Both the position numbers and the translations under genes were made by a program. A stretch of 64,000 nucleotides of DNA from Candidatus Nitrotoga sp. MKT. GTDB taxonomy: Bacteria; Pseudomonadota; Gammaproteobacteria; Burkholderiales; Gallionellaceae. The notes under the pieces are model-generated. The model had not been told where the DNA came from and did not search any database. It saw only the letters and a list, made by a program, of their open reading frames with translations. The stretch spans positions 1-64,000 of the forward strand of contig QFXH01000008.1 of NCBI GenBank assembly GCA_003402345.1. Reading direction: 5' to 3'. This document shows positions 38,961 to 48,135 of this stretch, piece after piece (within the stretch, counting starts at the first letter, position 1; the number at the start of each line of letters is the position of its first letter).

Positions 38961-39842
38961 ATGAAACGAATCTTGATTATTGGCTGCGGTGATATCGCCA
39001 TGCGGGTTGCGCGCCTGTTAAGCGGCCATTACCGTTTGTTTGGACTGCTACGTAATACCGCCCGTTTTGCTGAATTACGTGCGGCAGGCATTACCCCATT
39101 GCTTGGCGATCTGGATAACGTACCCAGCTTGCGTCGATTAACTGGGCTGGCGCACACCGTGCTGCATTTTGCGCCGCCGCCGAATACTGGTGAAAGTGAT
39201 ACCCGTACCCGCAATCTGCTGGCCGTTTTATCGTGTGGCACATTGCCCGAGAGTATTGTATATATCAGCACCAGTGGGGTATATGGTGACTGCGCTGGGA
39301 AATTTGTCACAGAGACCCATAGATTAAATCCGCAAACTGCGCGCGCCCAGCGCAGAGTGGACGCGGAAAATAAAATTCGCAGTTGGGCAAAATGTACCGG
39401 CGTGCGTGCCATTATTCTGCGTGTGCCAGGTATTTATGCAGCGGACCGGCTACCGCTGCAACGTTTGCGTCAAGGCACACCGGCGATCATGGCAGCAGAA
39501 GACAGTCATACCAATCATATTCATGGGGACGATCTCGCGCGTATCGTGACAACGGCATTACGTCATGCAAAACCGAATCGGGTGTATCACACCAGTGATG
39601 ACAGCGAACTTAAGATGGGCGACTATTTTGATAGTGTGGCAGATGCATTTGGTTTACCGCATGTGCCGCGTATCAGTCGTGAGCAGGCGCAACAGACCTT
39701 GCCAAAGGCCTTGCTTTCATTTACAAATGAATCACGTCGCCTGACGAATACGCGCATGAAACGTGAATTGAAAATCATCCTGCGTTATCCGACCGTAGCA
39801 GATGCGCTAAAAACTGTTCAAAAACCTAACCCGGACAGCTAA
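38961..39842 (+). CDS. NAD(P)-dependent SDR-family oxidoreductase (YeeZ-like)
   Basis: A 293-aa Rossmann-fold protein of the atypical SDR class, similar to YeeZ. The nucleotide-binding loop is IIGCGDIAMRVARLL, with STSGVYGDCAGK in the middle. The usual YxxxK catalytic Lys is displaced, which fits atypical SDRs. I chose the ATG at 38961 because an upstream frame start would overlap the divergent reductase gene. The substrate is unknown. Confidence 0.85.
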   Translation: MKRILIIGCGDIAMRVARLLSGHYRLFGLLRNTARFAELRAAGITPLLGDLDNVPSLRRLTGLAHTVLHFAPPPNTGESDTRTRNLLAVLSCGTLPESIVYISTSGVYGDCAGKFVTETHRLNPQTARAQRRVDAENKIRSWAKCTGVRAIILRVPGIYAADRLPLQRLRQGTPAIMAAEDSHTNHIHGDDLARIVTTALRHAKPNRVYHTSDDSELKMGDYFDSVADAFGLPHVPRISREQAQQTLPKALLSFTNESRRLTNTRMKRELKIILRYPTVADALKTVQKPNPDS

Positions 39843-39858
39843 CTGCATTGAACTGGGG

Positions 39859-40461
39859 TTAATATCCTACCGTTCCTTTTTTTCTTATTCTTATATTAAA
39901 AGATATTGATATCCTTTCAATATTTTCCTGGTTTGGTTCGACTGAATGGGGCAACCAGGATGGGAACATAACTAAATGGTTTTTTCTTGCCGGATACGAA
40001 AATTTCGGCGCATTAATTGCATTTAGCTCTGAAATGGGCGCTAAAGATTCTATCGTATATTGTTCCTGAAAATTCCTGTAAAACTCTATTTGGGCATCAG
40101 AGTCGGTAACGTAATAAGCACCCGATACAAACGATGAGCAATGAATATGAATTTTATTATAGTTACTTAATTTATTAATGTTTACCCACACGTTATCCAT
40201 ATAGGTTTCGAAATTAACTTCATCATATCCAAAATCTGATAAACATTTTTTTGATCTGCGTAAAATCTCATTTAATAAAGGCGTTAATTCTGGATGATCG
40301 CCATAGTAAAACTCCTTTGATTGCCATCCCCCAGCATTACTAAGATTATTTCCACGTGGGTCGGATTGCTTCAATCGATGGCAAAAATTAAAAATGGCAT
40401 CAACATCAACATCAAGCTTATCCCACCAAACAGGTGTTGAAAAATAGGTATCAAGATTCAT
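39859..40461 (-). CDS. Putative 2OG-Fe(II) oxygenase (TIGR02466-like)
   Basis: A 200-aa protein with the layout of the TIGR02466 putative 2-oxoglutarate/Fe(II) oxygenases: WVNINKLSNYNKIHIHCSS (candidate iron ligands H105 and H107), FVSGAYYVTD, and FPSWLPHSVEPN (H172) followed by an Arg (R183) expected to bind 2-oxoglutarate, then ISISFNI. It is markedly AT-rich compared with flanking genes, suggesting horizontal acquisition. No biosynthetic partner is nearby. Substrate unknown. Confidence 0.8.
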   Translation of the reverse strand: MNLDTYFSTPVWWDKLDVDVDAIFNFCHRLKQSDPRGNNLSNAGGWQSKEFYYGDHPELTPLLNEILRRSKKCLSDFGYDEVNFETYMDNVWVNINKLSNYNKIHIHCSSFVSGAYYVTDSDAQIEFYRNFQEQYTIESLAPISELNAINAPKFSYPARKNHLVMFPSWLPHSVEPNQENIERISISFNIRIRKKGTVGY

Positions 40462-40770
40462 CGTCTTACATCTCCTGAGTTTAAAAAATCACGGGAAATA
40501 AAGCATACATAATGTGGTAACCAAAATATGTAGTTATAGTTTTATAAATGACTGAGCGAAAATATCGTACAGCATGGCAAGATTATACTTGCTTGTTTCA
40601 ATACGAAATACATTATCCACTAAGTTTTTATGGTATTTATTGACCGCGATCTGGCTCCTTAGATTTATTTACTCATATAAGCCTTTATTTGGGCATTACT
40701 AGACTTTTCCAGTAGCGATATTCAACTTTTTGACTGGTGAATATTCACGATATATCGAATATTGGAAGGT
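40462..40770. other. AT-rich non-coding gap
   Basis: No supported gene between the oxygenase start and the IS110 remnant. Strongly AT-rich, in keeping with an acquired segment. A small imperfect palindrome (GAATATTCACGATATATCGAATATTGG-type) lies near its right end. Confidence 0.45.
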
Positions 40771-41121
40771 ATGCGGTATCAACTTTACAACGCCAATAAT
40801 CTGAAGCTGGCTCGCTTCAAGGAAAATTTTTCGGCTGTGGCCAAGAATGGCCGTATTGATGCCTGTAAAGGCCTGAAGCTATCCAAATTGCGAGAATACC
40901 TGCCGTTGGCTAAAGATGTTCTCTAGGCGATCATGCCGACGCCACGGGAAAACGATATGTTTAAACGTCTGGGTCGCCGTCGTCGTGCTTTGGTGGATAC
41001 AAGAGTGGTTTGTAAAAGCGTCTTCAGGGCGATCTTCGCAGTGTGTCCTGGCTTGTTAGACATCACAAACAATGCTAAAAATATTAGTTTTTACGCTTTA
41101 TCATCAGCGTTGATGAATTAA
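40771..41121 (+). pseudogene. IS110-family transposase remnant
   Basis: About 115 codons in one frame match the N-terminal (DEDD/RuvC-like) region of IS110 transposases: ARFKENFSAVAKNGRIDA, then LPTPREN-like MPTPRENDMFKRLGRRRRALVD and CPGLLDITNNAKNI. A TAG at about 40924-40926 interrupts the frame (VL*AIM) and the C-terminal Ser-containing transposase domain is missing. Neither end of an insertion sequence could be identified. It marks past mobile-element activity in this accessory zone. Confidence 0.75.
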
Positions 41122-41333
41122 CTAAGTTGTTACGTCGGTGCTTATCTACCTAATAAAATAAAGCTTCTTGGTGTGGGTACGCAAATGCAAGAATCCCAAG
41201 TGCGCAGTTAATTAACAGTATTCCAGGGTTTGCTGTGATTCGTGCTTCTGGCACTTTATTTTGGAACGCACAACCTTGAAAACAGCCCTGTGAGGTTCAA
41301 GGCTCAAAAGCACCGAACTCGTTAATAAACGGG

Positions 41334-41774
41334 CTAGCTAACACAAGACACGTGGCTAACGCCGTTGTCGTCACCGTAGTTGACGATACCGCCGTCCAGG
41401 TTGACGATAAATTGAAGGCCGATAACAGTACCGGGCGTAGATGACCAAACATCGTACAACGTCCAACCCTGGGCACGTAGTGCTGCAGATTTATTGCGGT
41501 AAGCAGCATAAAATGCGACCAGCTCGTCTTTGGTTGGCTGACGCCATTTATATCCCAGTGCTGTGGATGATGCACAGATATTTTTAGCTTCAGCCGAGGT
41601 GACAGCGGTAGCTGAAATCGGTGCCCAAGTGAGCTTACCACTGGTGATGTAGCCAAGAGGTAATTTGGCTGGTGCGGCGCTTGGCACTGCAACATTAACA
41701 TGCCCCCCTGAATCCGCCCACGCCATATTTAAAGTTAACAATAAGGTGGTCAATATTACGATTAGTTTTTTCAT
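41334..41774 (-). CDS. Exported DUF1566-like (Lcl) protein
   Basis: A 146-aa secreted protein with a standard signal peptide (KKLIVILTTLLLTLNMAWA). The mature part resembles the C-terminal DUF1566/Lcl fold: KLTWAPISATAV, GYKWRQPTKDELVAFY, YDVWSST and a final FIVNLDGGIVNYG. Only two Cys remain near the end and one near residue 88, so a disulfide is possible. Function unknown. The other Lcl-type protein in this window (8870-9361) lacks a signal peptide. Confidence 0.75.
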   Translation of the reverse strand: MKKLIVILTTLLLTLNMAWADSGGHVNVAVPSAAPAKLPLGYITSGKLTWAPISATAVTSAEAKNICASSTALGYKWRQPTKDELVAFYAAYRNKSAALRAQGWTLYDVWSSTPGTVIGLQFIVNLDGGIVNYGDDNGVSHVSCVS

Positions 41775-42082
41775 GTGGTCACAATACGCTTTATATTATC
41801 CATAAAATAATTATATACCAAACAGTAGAGCACTCGGGCATCTTGATAGCACACATAGAGCAGGATCAAAAAATAAGCATTTTGCTTATTCGCTTTTTTT
41901 GGGTACCGCCCTACCATTGTGGCCTTGTTGAATTAGTCCTTATTTAGGTGAAGGCGATAGTTTGATACGAGTAGCAGGATATTGATGTACGTAATCGCTC
42001 AAAAATCTGTTACCCGAGGATGTATCAAAGTGGCATAAATACTGACTGAAAATCCAACTTTTTATTATTCAAGGAGATCACT
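41775..42082. other. Non-coding divergent region
   Basis: Separates the Lcl-like protein from the protease gene. No gene seen. The protease ribosome-binding site (AAGGAG) lies at the right end. Confidence 0.45.
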
Positions 42083-43099
42083 ATGAAAAAGAATCTAAGA
42101 ATTTGTCATGACAGAATTTTGCCGCTTGATCTTGTCCGCCCGCAGCAAACTATCATGCTGGGCACTGGGCCAGCGCGTGCGGTCTTCGTTTTTAGAAAGA
42201 TGTGGATCAATGGGTCTACATTACGCGTACGATTCATGGGTGGGACTGATGCCCAGCAAGCAAAAACCAAAGAACAGGCGCTGTGGTGGCTTCCGCATGC
42301 GAATTTAAAATTTGAATTTAATAACGCCCCCGACGCGGAGATTCGCATCGCCTTTGATTCCTCGGATGGAGCGTGGTCTTATATCGGTACAGATTGTCAA
42401 TCAATTCCGCGCGACCAACCCACAATGAACCTTGGATTTCTCGATGGCGGCACTGCCGCCCATGAGTTTGGCCATGCAATCGGCCTTGCACACGAGCACC
42501 AAAATCCGTCTGGGGGAATTGAGTGGAACGAGGAAGTCGTCCTTCATGATTTAAGCGGACCGCCAAATAACTGGACCCCGGATCAGATTCGGCACAATGT
42601 TTTGGAAAAATACGCGGTTAATCAGATTAAAGGGACGGAATTCGATCCTGATTCGATCATGCTTTACTTTTTTCCCGACACCTGGGTAAAAAGCGGCCAT
42701 GGCACCAAAGAGAATAACGTTTTGTCAGCGCTGGACAAAGCTTTCATTGCCAGTGAACAAGCCTATCCGCACACTGCGGTTCAAGCGGTCGAGCTGGGCA
42801 TCAATGCAGCACCCGTATCGACCTCAATCGGCCTGCCTGGTGAAGAAGATTTGTTCAAATTCACCGTAAAAAAGAGCGGTCGCCATATTATACAAACGGG
42901 CGGTCAGACCGATGTGGTAATGAAGTTATTTGGCCCTAACAGTCAGACGAGTCTTATCACCGAAGACGACGATGGTGGCATTGGGCTAAATTCGAGAATC
43001 GCAGCTGAACTCATTCCAGGACAATATTTTGCCCAAGTTCGACATTATAATAAAACTCAAGGTACTGGTTCGTACAGCATCAGGGTGAACAAAAACTAA
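42083..43099 (+). CDS. Astacin-like (metzincin) zinc protease with a PPC domain
   Basis: A 338-aa protein. The zinc site HEFGHAIGLAHE (H127, E128, H131, H137, with E138 next) is the astacin-type HExxHxxGxxHE. The Met-turn SIMLY (192-196) supplies M194 and the astacin Tyr (Y196). The C-terminal 100 residues form a bacterial pre-peptidase C-terminal (PPC) beta-sandwich (PGEEDLFKFTV, EDDDGGIGLNSRI). Such PPC-bearing proteases are normally exported, but no signal peptide is seen at this start (AAGGAG lies six bases upstream). It could be exported by a non-Sec route or be misplaced. No inhibitor gene is adjacent. Confidence 0.85.
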   Translation: MKKNLRICHDRILPLDLVRPQQTIMLGTGPARAVFVFRKMWINGSTLRVRFMGGTDAQQAKTKEQALWWLPHANLKFEFNNAPDAEIRIAFDSSDGAWSYIGTDCQSIPRDQPTMNLGFLDGGTAAHEFGHAIGLAHEHQNPSGGIEWNEEVVLHDLSGPPNNWTPDQIRHNVLEKYAVNQIKGTEFDPDSIMLYFFPDTWVKSGHGTKENNVLSALDKAFIASEQAYPHTAVQAVELGINAAPVSTSIGLPGEEDLFKFTVKKSGRHIIQTGGQTDVVMKLFGPNSQTSLITEDDDGGIGLNSRIAAELIPGQYFAQVRHYNKTQGTGSYSIRVNKN

Positions 43100-43116
43100 A
43101 AAATTAGTCGCCCTTG

Positions 43117-44421
43117 TTATCGCCCGCTCAAGGGCAGGGTAAGCGCTGGCCCTAGCCCTGTTTTGCCGCTTGTTTCCAAACGCGCCAGCTGCATCAGTAA
43201 TGAAAAAGTAGCCATAGTGTCCTGATCAGCTTTATCTATGTAGAACCAATAGTCCAGATATTTGACTGCCACATGCGCGTTGGGTGGCTTGCCCCCATTG
43301 GCCGAATATACGTGGAATAGATTGTCCGTTATTTTTCGCCAATCAAACGGCTGGCCAGTTTCATCGGTCGTTGCCTGAACAAATCCCCGTTTCATATGTT
43401 CCACAGGAACATCAAGTCCTTTTGAAACAAAATACAACACTTGAAGCAATGAGCGAGTCTCCAGGTCCAAAACGTCTACGCCGTCCGGCGGATGATTGAT
43501 TTTGAATGGATCTAGGTTCTCGATTTTGAGATCATATTTCGACAGCCCGGGCCGGAGACCGAAAACTTGGGCAAGTTCACGCATTTCGGCAGAGGCCAAA
43601 GCTTCCGGATGAACCCTCATCACTGGTTGCCGGCTTTTTTTGACTAATGCCAATGTGTTGTTGTAATCAGGACGAAATTCATAGCCTTCCTTGGCTGCAT
43701 CCAGCAAATCATGAGCCATTGGGGCACTGGCTACAGTGCCTTGTGGCTCCTCACGCTCTTCAGTGCTGAACACGATATGGCCCCGATCCTGCAACGCTTG
43801 CAGCGCATTGATGCCGCGCAAAAATTCGGTATAGTCAGGCAAGTTCTTTAAGGTCGGGCCACTGCCGTTTTGGGCGTTGGAAACCCAGTTAAGATTCTCC
43901 AGCCATAGACGGAATACCGTAGAGATGGGCCACGTTGTTTTTGTGAGGTAAAGCACACCGTCAAGTGTCATCGGTGTAAAAAGTTTGCGTGTGAATTCCT
44001 GGTCGTCAAGTGGTGTCAGCGTGATGGTCGGACGGTCAGTGGTGGATATTTGCGCTTGCGGCAGCAGCGCGGCAAAGCGCTGCGCCGGATCACCACCGCT
44101 CACGCCGAAAAAGGGAGTCAGTGAAAAATTTTTCTGCACCTCGGATTGCGTCGCAATCGCCGATACCGCTAAGCTACTCGGTGTATCGTTGTAGCGCAGC
44201 CGGACGATGTTGAGCAGCAACTGGGCCTCGCTGGTACTCTTGATCGCTTCGTTGTAAATTAGTCGGTTAGCCTCGAGACTGCGTGGACCCGTGGCGCAAC
44301 CGGCGGTTGATAAACAAAGGATTCCTATCACCAAGTACGACAGGGGTCGTTTACATTTGTATAACGTTTTGTCTGTTGGCATAAGATTGTTTACTGGATA
44401 TTTGTTTGGCATTTCAGGCAT
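43117..44421 (-). CDS. Unrecognised putative lipoprotein
   Basis: About 434 aa, with an N-terminal lipoprotein signal ending in the lipobox LSTAGC. The mature protein begins ATGPRSLEANRLIYNEAI and includes SEAQLLLNIVRLRYNDTPSSLAVSAI, a pattern of helices with regular Leu/Ile. I do not recognise its family. The start is uncertain: the ATG at 44421 overlaps the trxC TGA, while an ATG at 44382 would give a shorter, more typical lipoprotein leader. Translation appears coupled to trxC. Its location suggests an envelope protein in an otherwise housekeeping nadC-trxC run. Confidence 0.7.
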   Translation of the reverse strand: MPEMPNKYPVNNLMPTDKTLYKCKRPLSYLVIGILCLSTAGCATGPRSLEANRLIYNEAIKSTSEAQLLLNIVRLRYNDTPSSLAVSAIATQSEVQKNFSLTPFFGVSGGDPAQRFAALLPQAQISTTDRPTITLTPLDDQEFTRKLFTPMTLDGVLYLTKTTWPISTVFRLWLENLNWVSNAQNGSGPTLKNLPDYTEFLRGINALQALQDRGHIVFSTEEREEPQGTVASAPMAHDLLDAAKEGYEFRPDYNNTLALVKKSRQPVMRVHPEALASAEMRELAQVFGLRPGLSKYDLKIENLDPFKINHPPDGVDVLDLETRSLLQVLYFVSKGLDVPVEHMKRGFVQATTDETGQPFDWRKITDNLFHVYSANGGKPPNAHVAVKYLDYWFYIDKADQDTMATFSLLMQLARLETSGKTGLGPALTLPLSGR

Positions 44422-44848
44422 TAGCACGAGTCCATGACACAATGCCGGCTACATCCATGGCGCCTGCTTGTCTTGCGTCCTCGCGTCCATTTTTGAATAT
44501 TGCCAGCGTGGGAATGCTGCGGATGTTATAGCGCGCGCCCAGTTCTTGTGTTTCTTCTGTGTTTAATTTAGCTAGACGTATTTTTGGCTCAAGTTTCTCT
44601 GCTGCCTGAATAAAAGCGGGTGCCATCATGCGGCAGGGACCACACCATGGTGCCCAAAAATCTATCAGAACCGGGATATCGTTTCGTGTAATGTGTTTTT
44701 CGAAGTTGCCGCTATTCAGCTCAACCGGATGCGCGTTAAACAGAGCTTGCTTACATTTGCCGCAATTCGGCTGGCTAGTTAACTTTCCAGTTGGAATGCG
44801 GTTTACCGCATCGCAACTCGGGCAGACGATATTGATGGAGTCGCTCAT
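44414..44848 (-). CDS. trxC: Thioredoxin 2 (zinc-type)
   Basis: A 144-aa thioredoxin with the characteristic N-terminal zinc ribbon (C9, C12, C29, C32: CPSC and CGKC) followed by the thioredoxin fold with WCGPC (C69, C72). TrxC is often induced by oxidative stress and can supply ribonucleotide reductase. It lies between nadC and the unrecognised lipoprotein gene, which it overlaps by a few bases. Confidence 0.95.
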   Translation of the reverse strand: MSDSINIVCPSCDAVNRIPTGKLTSQPNCGKCKQALFNAHPVELNSGNFEKHITRNDIPVLIDFWAPWCGPCRMMAPAFIQAAEKLEPKIRLAKLNTEETQELGARYNIRSIPTLAIFKNGREDARQAGAMDVAGIVSWTRANA

Positions 44849-44893
44849 GATTTTGACCTCAGTTGTGAATGCTTGCTACTCGGGAATGACAGA

Positions 44894-45739
44894 TTAAATT
44901 TCAAATCGCATCGACAAATCTACAGCCTGTATGTCTTTGGTCAGGCTACCAATGGAGATGCGTTCTACACCAGTTTCGGCGATAGCGCGTACTTTATCAA
45001 GAGTAATGCCGCCGGAGGCTTCCAGCTCGGCGCGTCCGGCTGTGAATTTGACAGCGTCGCGCATACTTCCGAGATCGAAATTGTCTAGCAAGATTAGCTG
45101 GGCACCCGCATCCAGGGCTTCGCGCAGCTGTTCCAGATTTTCTACTTCAATTTGAATGTTTATATTTTCAGGAATAAGCCGAAAAGCTTTTTCCAGCGCA
45201 GGACGGATGCCGCCCGCAGCCAGGATATGATTCTCTTTAATCAACACACCATCAAATAAACCAATCCGCTGGTTATGACCCCCGCCCGTTTTTACCGCAT
45301 ATTTTTGTGCCATGCGCAGGCCTGGCAGCGTCTTGCGTGTATCCATAATTTGCGCGTGCGTGCCGTGCACCGCTTCGACATAGTGCCGAGTTTGCGTAGC
45401 GGTAGCGGAAAGTGTCTGCAAAAAATTGAGTGCGCACCGTTCGGCAGTCAGCATCGCACGTGCATCACCGCGTATTTCGCATAGTGTTTGCTTGGTTGTT
45501 ACAGCATCGCCATCCTGCGCAAGCCAGCGAATGACGCAATCTTTATCCATCGCTTTGAAGCACGCATCAAACCAGGCTGTGCCGCATAACACTGCATTTT
45601 GGCGTGTTATAACCGTGGCGTGTGCCGCTGTATGTAAGGGAATGAGTTGTGCGGTGAGATCACCGTTGCGCAGGTCTTCATCGAGAGCGGTGGTGATATT
45701 GGCATAAATATGGGTAGCCAATTCATATTGGTTGTTCAT
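44894..45739 (-). CDS. nadC: Nicotinate-nucleotide pyrophosphorylase (carboxylating)
   Basis: NadC (281 aa from this start) converts quinolinate and PRPP to nicotinate mononucleotide in NAD synthesis. The phosphoribosyltransferase signatures are clear: DTRKTLPGLRMAQKYAVKTGG and HNQRIGLFDGVLIKENH. I chose the ATG at 45739. A GTG at 45760 would add seven residues, and neither has a strong ribosome-binding site. It is 45 bp upstream of trxC on the same strand. Confidence 0.95.
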   Translation of the reverse strand: MNNQYELATHIYANITTALDEDLRNGDLTAQLIPLHTAAHATVITRQNAVLCGTAWFDACFKAMDKDCVIRWLAQDGDAVTTKQTLCEIRGDARAMLTAERCALNFLQTLSATATQTRHYVEAVHGTHAQIMDTRKTLPGLRMAQKYAVKTGGGHNQRIGLFDGVLIKENHILAAGGIRPALEKAFRLIPENINIQIEVENLEQLREALDAGAQLILLDNFDLGSMRDAVKFTAGRAELEASGGITLDKVRAIAETGVERISIGSLTKDIQAVDLSMRFEI

Positions 45740-45821
45740 GTTAGTTTTGCCGTAGAACACAGTAGAGTGTTCGTTATTAAATTATAAATTTTCATCCGTA
45801 TGGCAGTCGTTCCCCTTTTCT

Positions 45822-47663
45822 TTAATTATGCTCTGGTTCTGGGGGTAATTGTATAGCTGAAAGAAAATTATCGACTCTGCTAACAAATGGGCTGCCAGGG
45901 AGTTCAAGGCCTAAAACCGGAGAAAATTCTTTCAACTTCTTAAAGGCCGCTTCCAGCAGCTGAACCAGCTCTACAGGCGACAACAAAACCAGTTCAGAAA
46001 AGCGAGTGGAAAATTCAGTTAGCCTTAGAGGCCCTTGTTCTACAGGGCTGTTCGTTGCCAGTTCGCAAAGTTCATTGGCAAAGGCTGCAATTTGTTGCTG
46101 AATCTCGACAGGTTTCGTCGGTTTAGGCAGTTTTTCGAAACCAAGGTATTGGATGCTCCCACGTATTGTTTCGGGAAATTTCCAATGCTCGGCAACTGCC
46201 ATGCCAAGCTTGCTGTAGCCTATTCCGAGTACCCGGGTTGAAGCCATCTCGTCATTCAAATTGTACGTTTTGATTAATCGCTCTATTTCATCAAATTCTT
46301 CATGGAAATAAAATATGGTGAGACTCTTGCCAAGCCGGTGGAACATTCCGCATATGAAGGCTTCTTCAGCCATATTTTGATGCCCGAGCCGAATGGCGAA
46401 ATGGCGACAAATAAATGCGCTTACGAAAGAGCTGATTAACGCATCTTTGAGGTTTTGATCCCCATCTTTCAAGGCGTCAAAATATAGAAGGCCGTTACAG
46501 GTCATGCGGATGACGTTCATACCAAGCCGGTGGATCGCATTCGATATTGTCTTGACGCTATGACCCGTGCCACCGTAAAAGGATGAATTTGCAAGTTGCA
46601 GCAGCTTGTTGGTGATGGCGTAATCCCTAAGCACGATATTGGTCAATAGATCAGCATTCGAGTCGTTGTTCTCCTCGGTTAGACGGTTGATTTCTACCAA
46701 ATTATTCGAAAGAGCGGGGAAGGCTGATTTTCGCTCCAGGCGTTTAAGCAGAAACATGACGGTGCTGTGGTCGACGCCTTGGTCATCCGGCTCCAGCAGT
46801 TCGAGCAATTCGTCAACGGCAAGTTTCATTTCGGCGGCATCAGCAAAACGGTTTGTGGCATTGTGACTCAGCGCGCGCCGGATCACCGCCTGTAATTTTG
46901 TATCCAAACCCAGCCGGTTCATGTCTTCCAGGTCCAGTTCGCTATCTGCTATTGCATTGATGATTACTTGCAGATTTTCCGTTGGCACGGGTGATTTACC
47001 GCTTATCATTTCGAACAAGATCAGGCCTAGTACGAAGATGTCCGAGCGGGCAGTCAGCGGGTGATTGTTGAAATGTTCCGGCGACATGTAAAGTGGCGAT
47101 CCTCTCAGCTCGTCGCCACAGCCGACCGCATCCATGCCAGCGAGTTTTGCAAGTCCAAAATCCATGATGCGGGGTACGCCAGCTGTGTCGATCATGATGT
47201 TGCTGGGTGACAGATCCAAGTGCAGGATACCTTGTGCATGGGCGCATGCAACGCCGGCCAATATTGCACTGAACATCGGTAAAGCTTCTTGTACGGGTAT
47301 GGCACCGTTCTGTAGCCGTTTATCGCGGAGGGTCATTCCTTCAACGTAGGCAAAAACGAGATACGGAAAGTCCCGATACAGGCCAGCTTCGTACAATGGT
47401 ACGATGTTCGGATGTGCCAGCTTGGCGACAATGCGTGCTTCACTCGGAAAAACTTCACGGTTCTCTGAAGGCTTGTCATTGCCGGTTGGATTTAACCATT
47501 TGATCGCTACCTGTCTTTCCAAAACCGGATCAAAAGCCAGAAAGACTTTCCCTTGGAGGCCAGTGCCAAGCCAGCGGCGGATAATAAACCGTCCTATTTT
47601 AAGTTGTTCGGTACGCACTTTTGATGGAGTTCCTACACTAACAGGCTGCTGGACGAAGCTCAT
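45822..47663 (-). CDS. Serine/threonine protein kinase-HDOD fusion
   Basis: A 613-aa fusion protein. Residues about 25-295 form a Hanks-type kinase with GTGLQGKVF (P-loop), K55, E75, the catalytic loop HLDLSPSN (D150, N155) and DFG (D168). The HRD motif is HLD, an atypical non-RD form. Residues about 320-520 form an HDOD domain (LLTNIVLRDYAITNKLLQLANSSFY), a signalling domain related to HD hydrolases but without its metal ligands. It has no membrane segment. The start codon is preceded by AGGGA. It is oriented with nadC 82 bp downstream but is probably a separate unit. Target unknown. Confidence 0.88.
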   Translation of the reverse strand: MSFVQQPVSVGTPSKVRTEQLKIGRFIIRRWLGTGLQGKVFLAFDPVLERQVAIKWLNPTGNDKPSENREVFPSEARIVAKLAHPNIVPLYEAGLYRDFPYLVFAYVEGMTLRDKRLQNGAIPVQEALPMFSAILAGVACAHAQGILHLDLSPSNIMIDTAGVPRIMDFGLAKLAGMDAVGCGDELRGSPLYMSPEHFNNHPLTARSDIFVLGLILFEMISGKSPVPTENLQVIINAIADSELDLEDMNRLGLDTKLQAVIRRALSHNATNRFADAAEMKLAVDELLELLEPDDQGVDHSTVMFLLKRLERKSAFPALSNNLVEINRLTEENNDSNADLLTNIVLRDYAITNKLLQLANSSFYGGTGHSVKTISNAIHRLGMNVIRMTCNGLLYFDALKDGDQNLKDALISSFVSAFICRHFAIRLGHQNMAEEAFICGMFHRLGKSLTIFYFHEEFDEIERLIKTYNLNDEMASTRVLGIGYSKLGMAVAEHWKFPETIRGSIQYLGFEKLPKPTKPVEIQQQIAAFANELCELATNSPVEQGPLRLTEFSTRFSELVLLSPVELVQLLEAAFKKLKEFSPVLGLELPGSPFVSRVDNFLSAIQLPPEPEHN

Positions 47664-47804
47664 GTATTTTCCCTTTTTTGCTCATGCGATTTTCTTTAGC
47701 AGCCCGGTAGCTCGGTAGGCTGAATTAAATGAAACCTAACGTCTCACCGCTCACCATAATTATCTACGTTATCGCCTATTTTCCCACTCTAATCCGATGC
47801 TGTC
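47664..47804. other. Non-coding gap upstream of the kinase-HDOD gene
   Basis: No gene seen. The kinase promoter is expected here on the minus strand. Confidence 0.4.
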
Positions 47805-48135
47805 ATTTCCGGCTCAATGCAATCACGTAATGTTGAATGTGGTTAATCAACAGGGCGAGTGCCCTAGCCATGTTTTACAGGATTGTAGTGGATGTAATCG
47901 ATGTGCCGCGTAAGATCAACCTTATCCCGGACTTGATGAGCGACTAGCGTAGTAGATAATTGGCATCGCCCGGTGACAAGCAATCTATCTATCCAGTTAT
48001 TTGGACAATACTACCATCGCCAAAATGGCAAATGGATGTGCGTCTTTCACTGTTTTTATGGTTGCGCGCAAATTATCGATTATGCCGCACCAATAAATCG
48101 GAGCGCCGTTCAACCAGGTTAACAGTGAAGAAATA
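47805..48135 (-). pseudogene. REP-associated tyrosine transposase (RAYT) remnant
   Basis: On the minus strand, broken frames read IDNLRATIKTVKDAHPF, then LSPGDANYLLR, then RDKVDLTRHIDYIHYNPVKHG before a TAG. The last segment is the hallmark C-terminal motif of REP-associated tyrosine (TnpA_REP / Y1) transposases. Several frameshifts and stops make it non-functional. No clear REP palindromes were recognised beside it. Confidence 0.75.
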
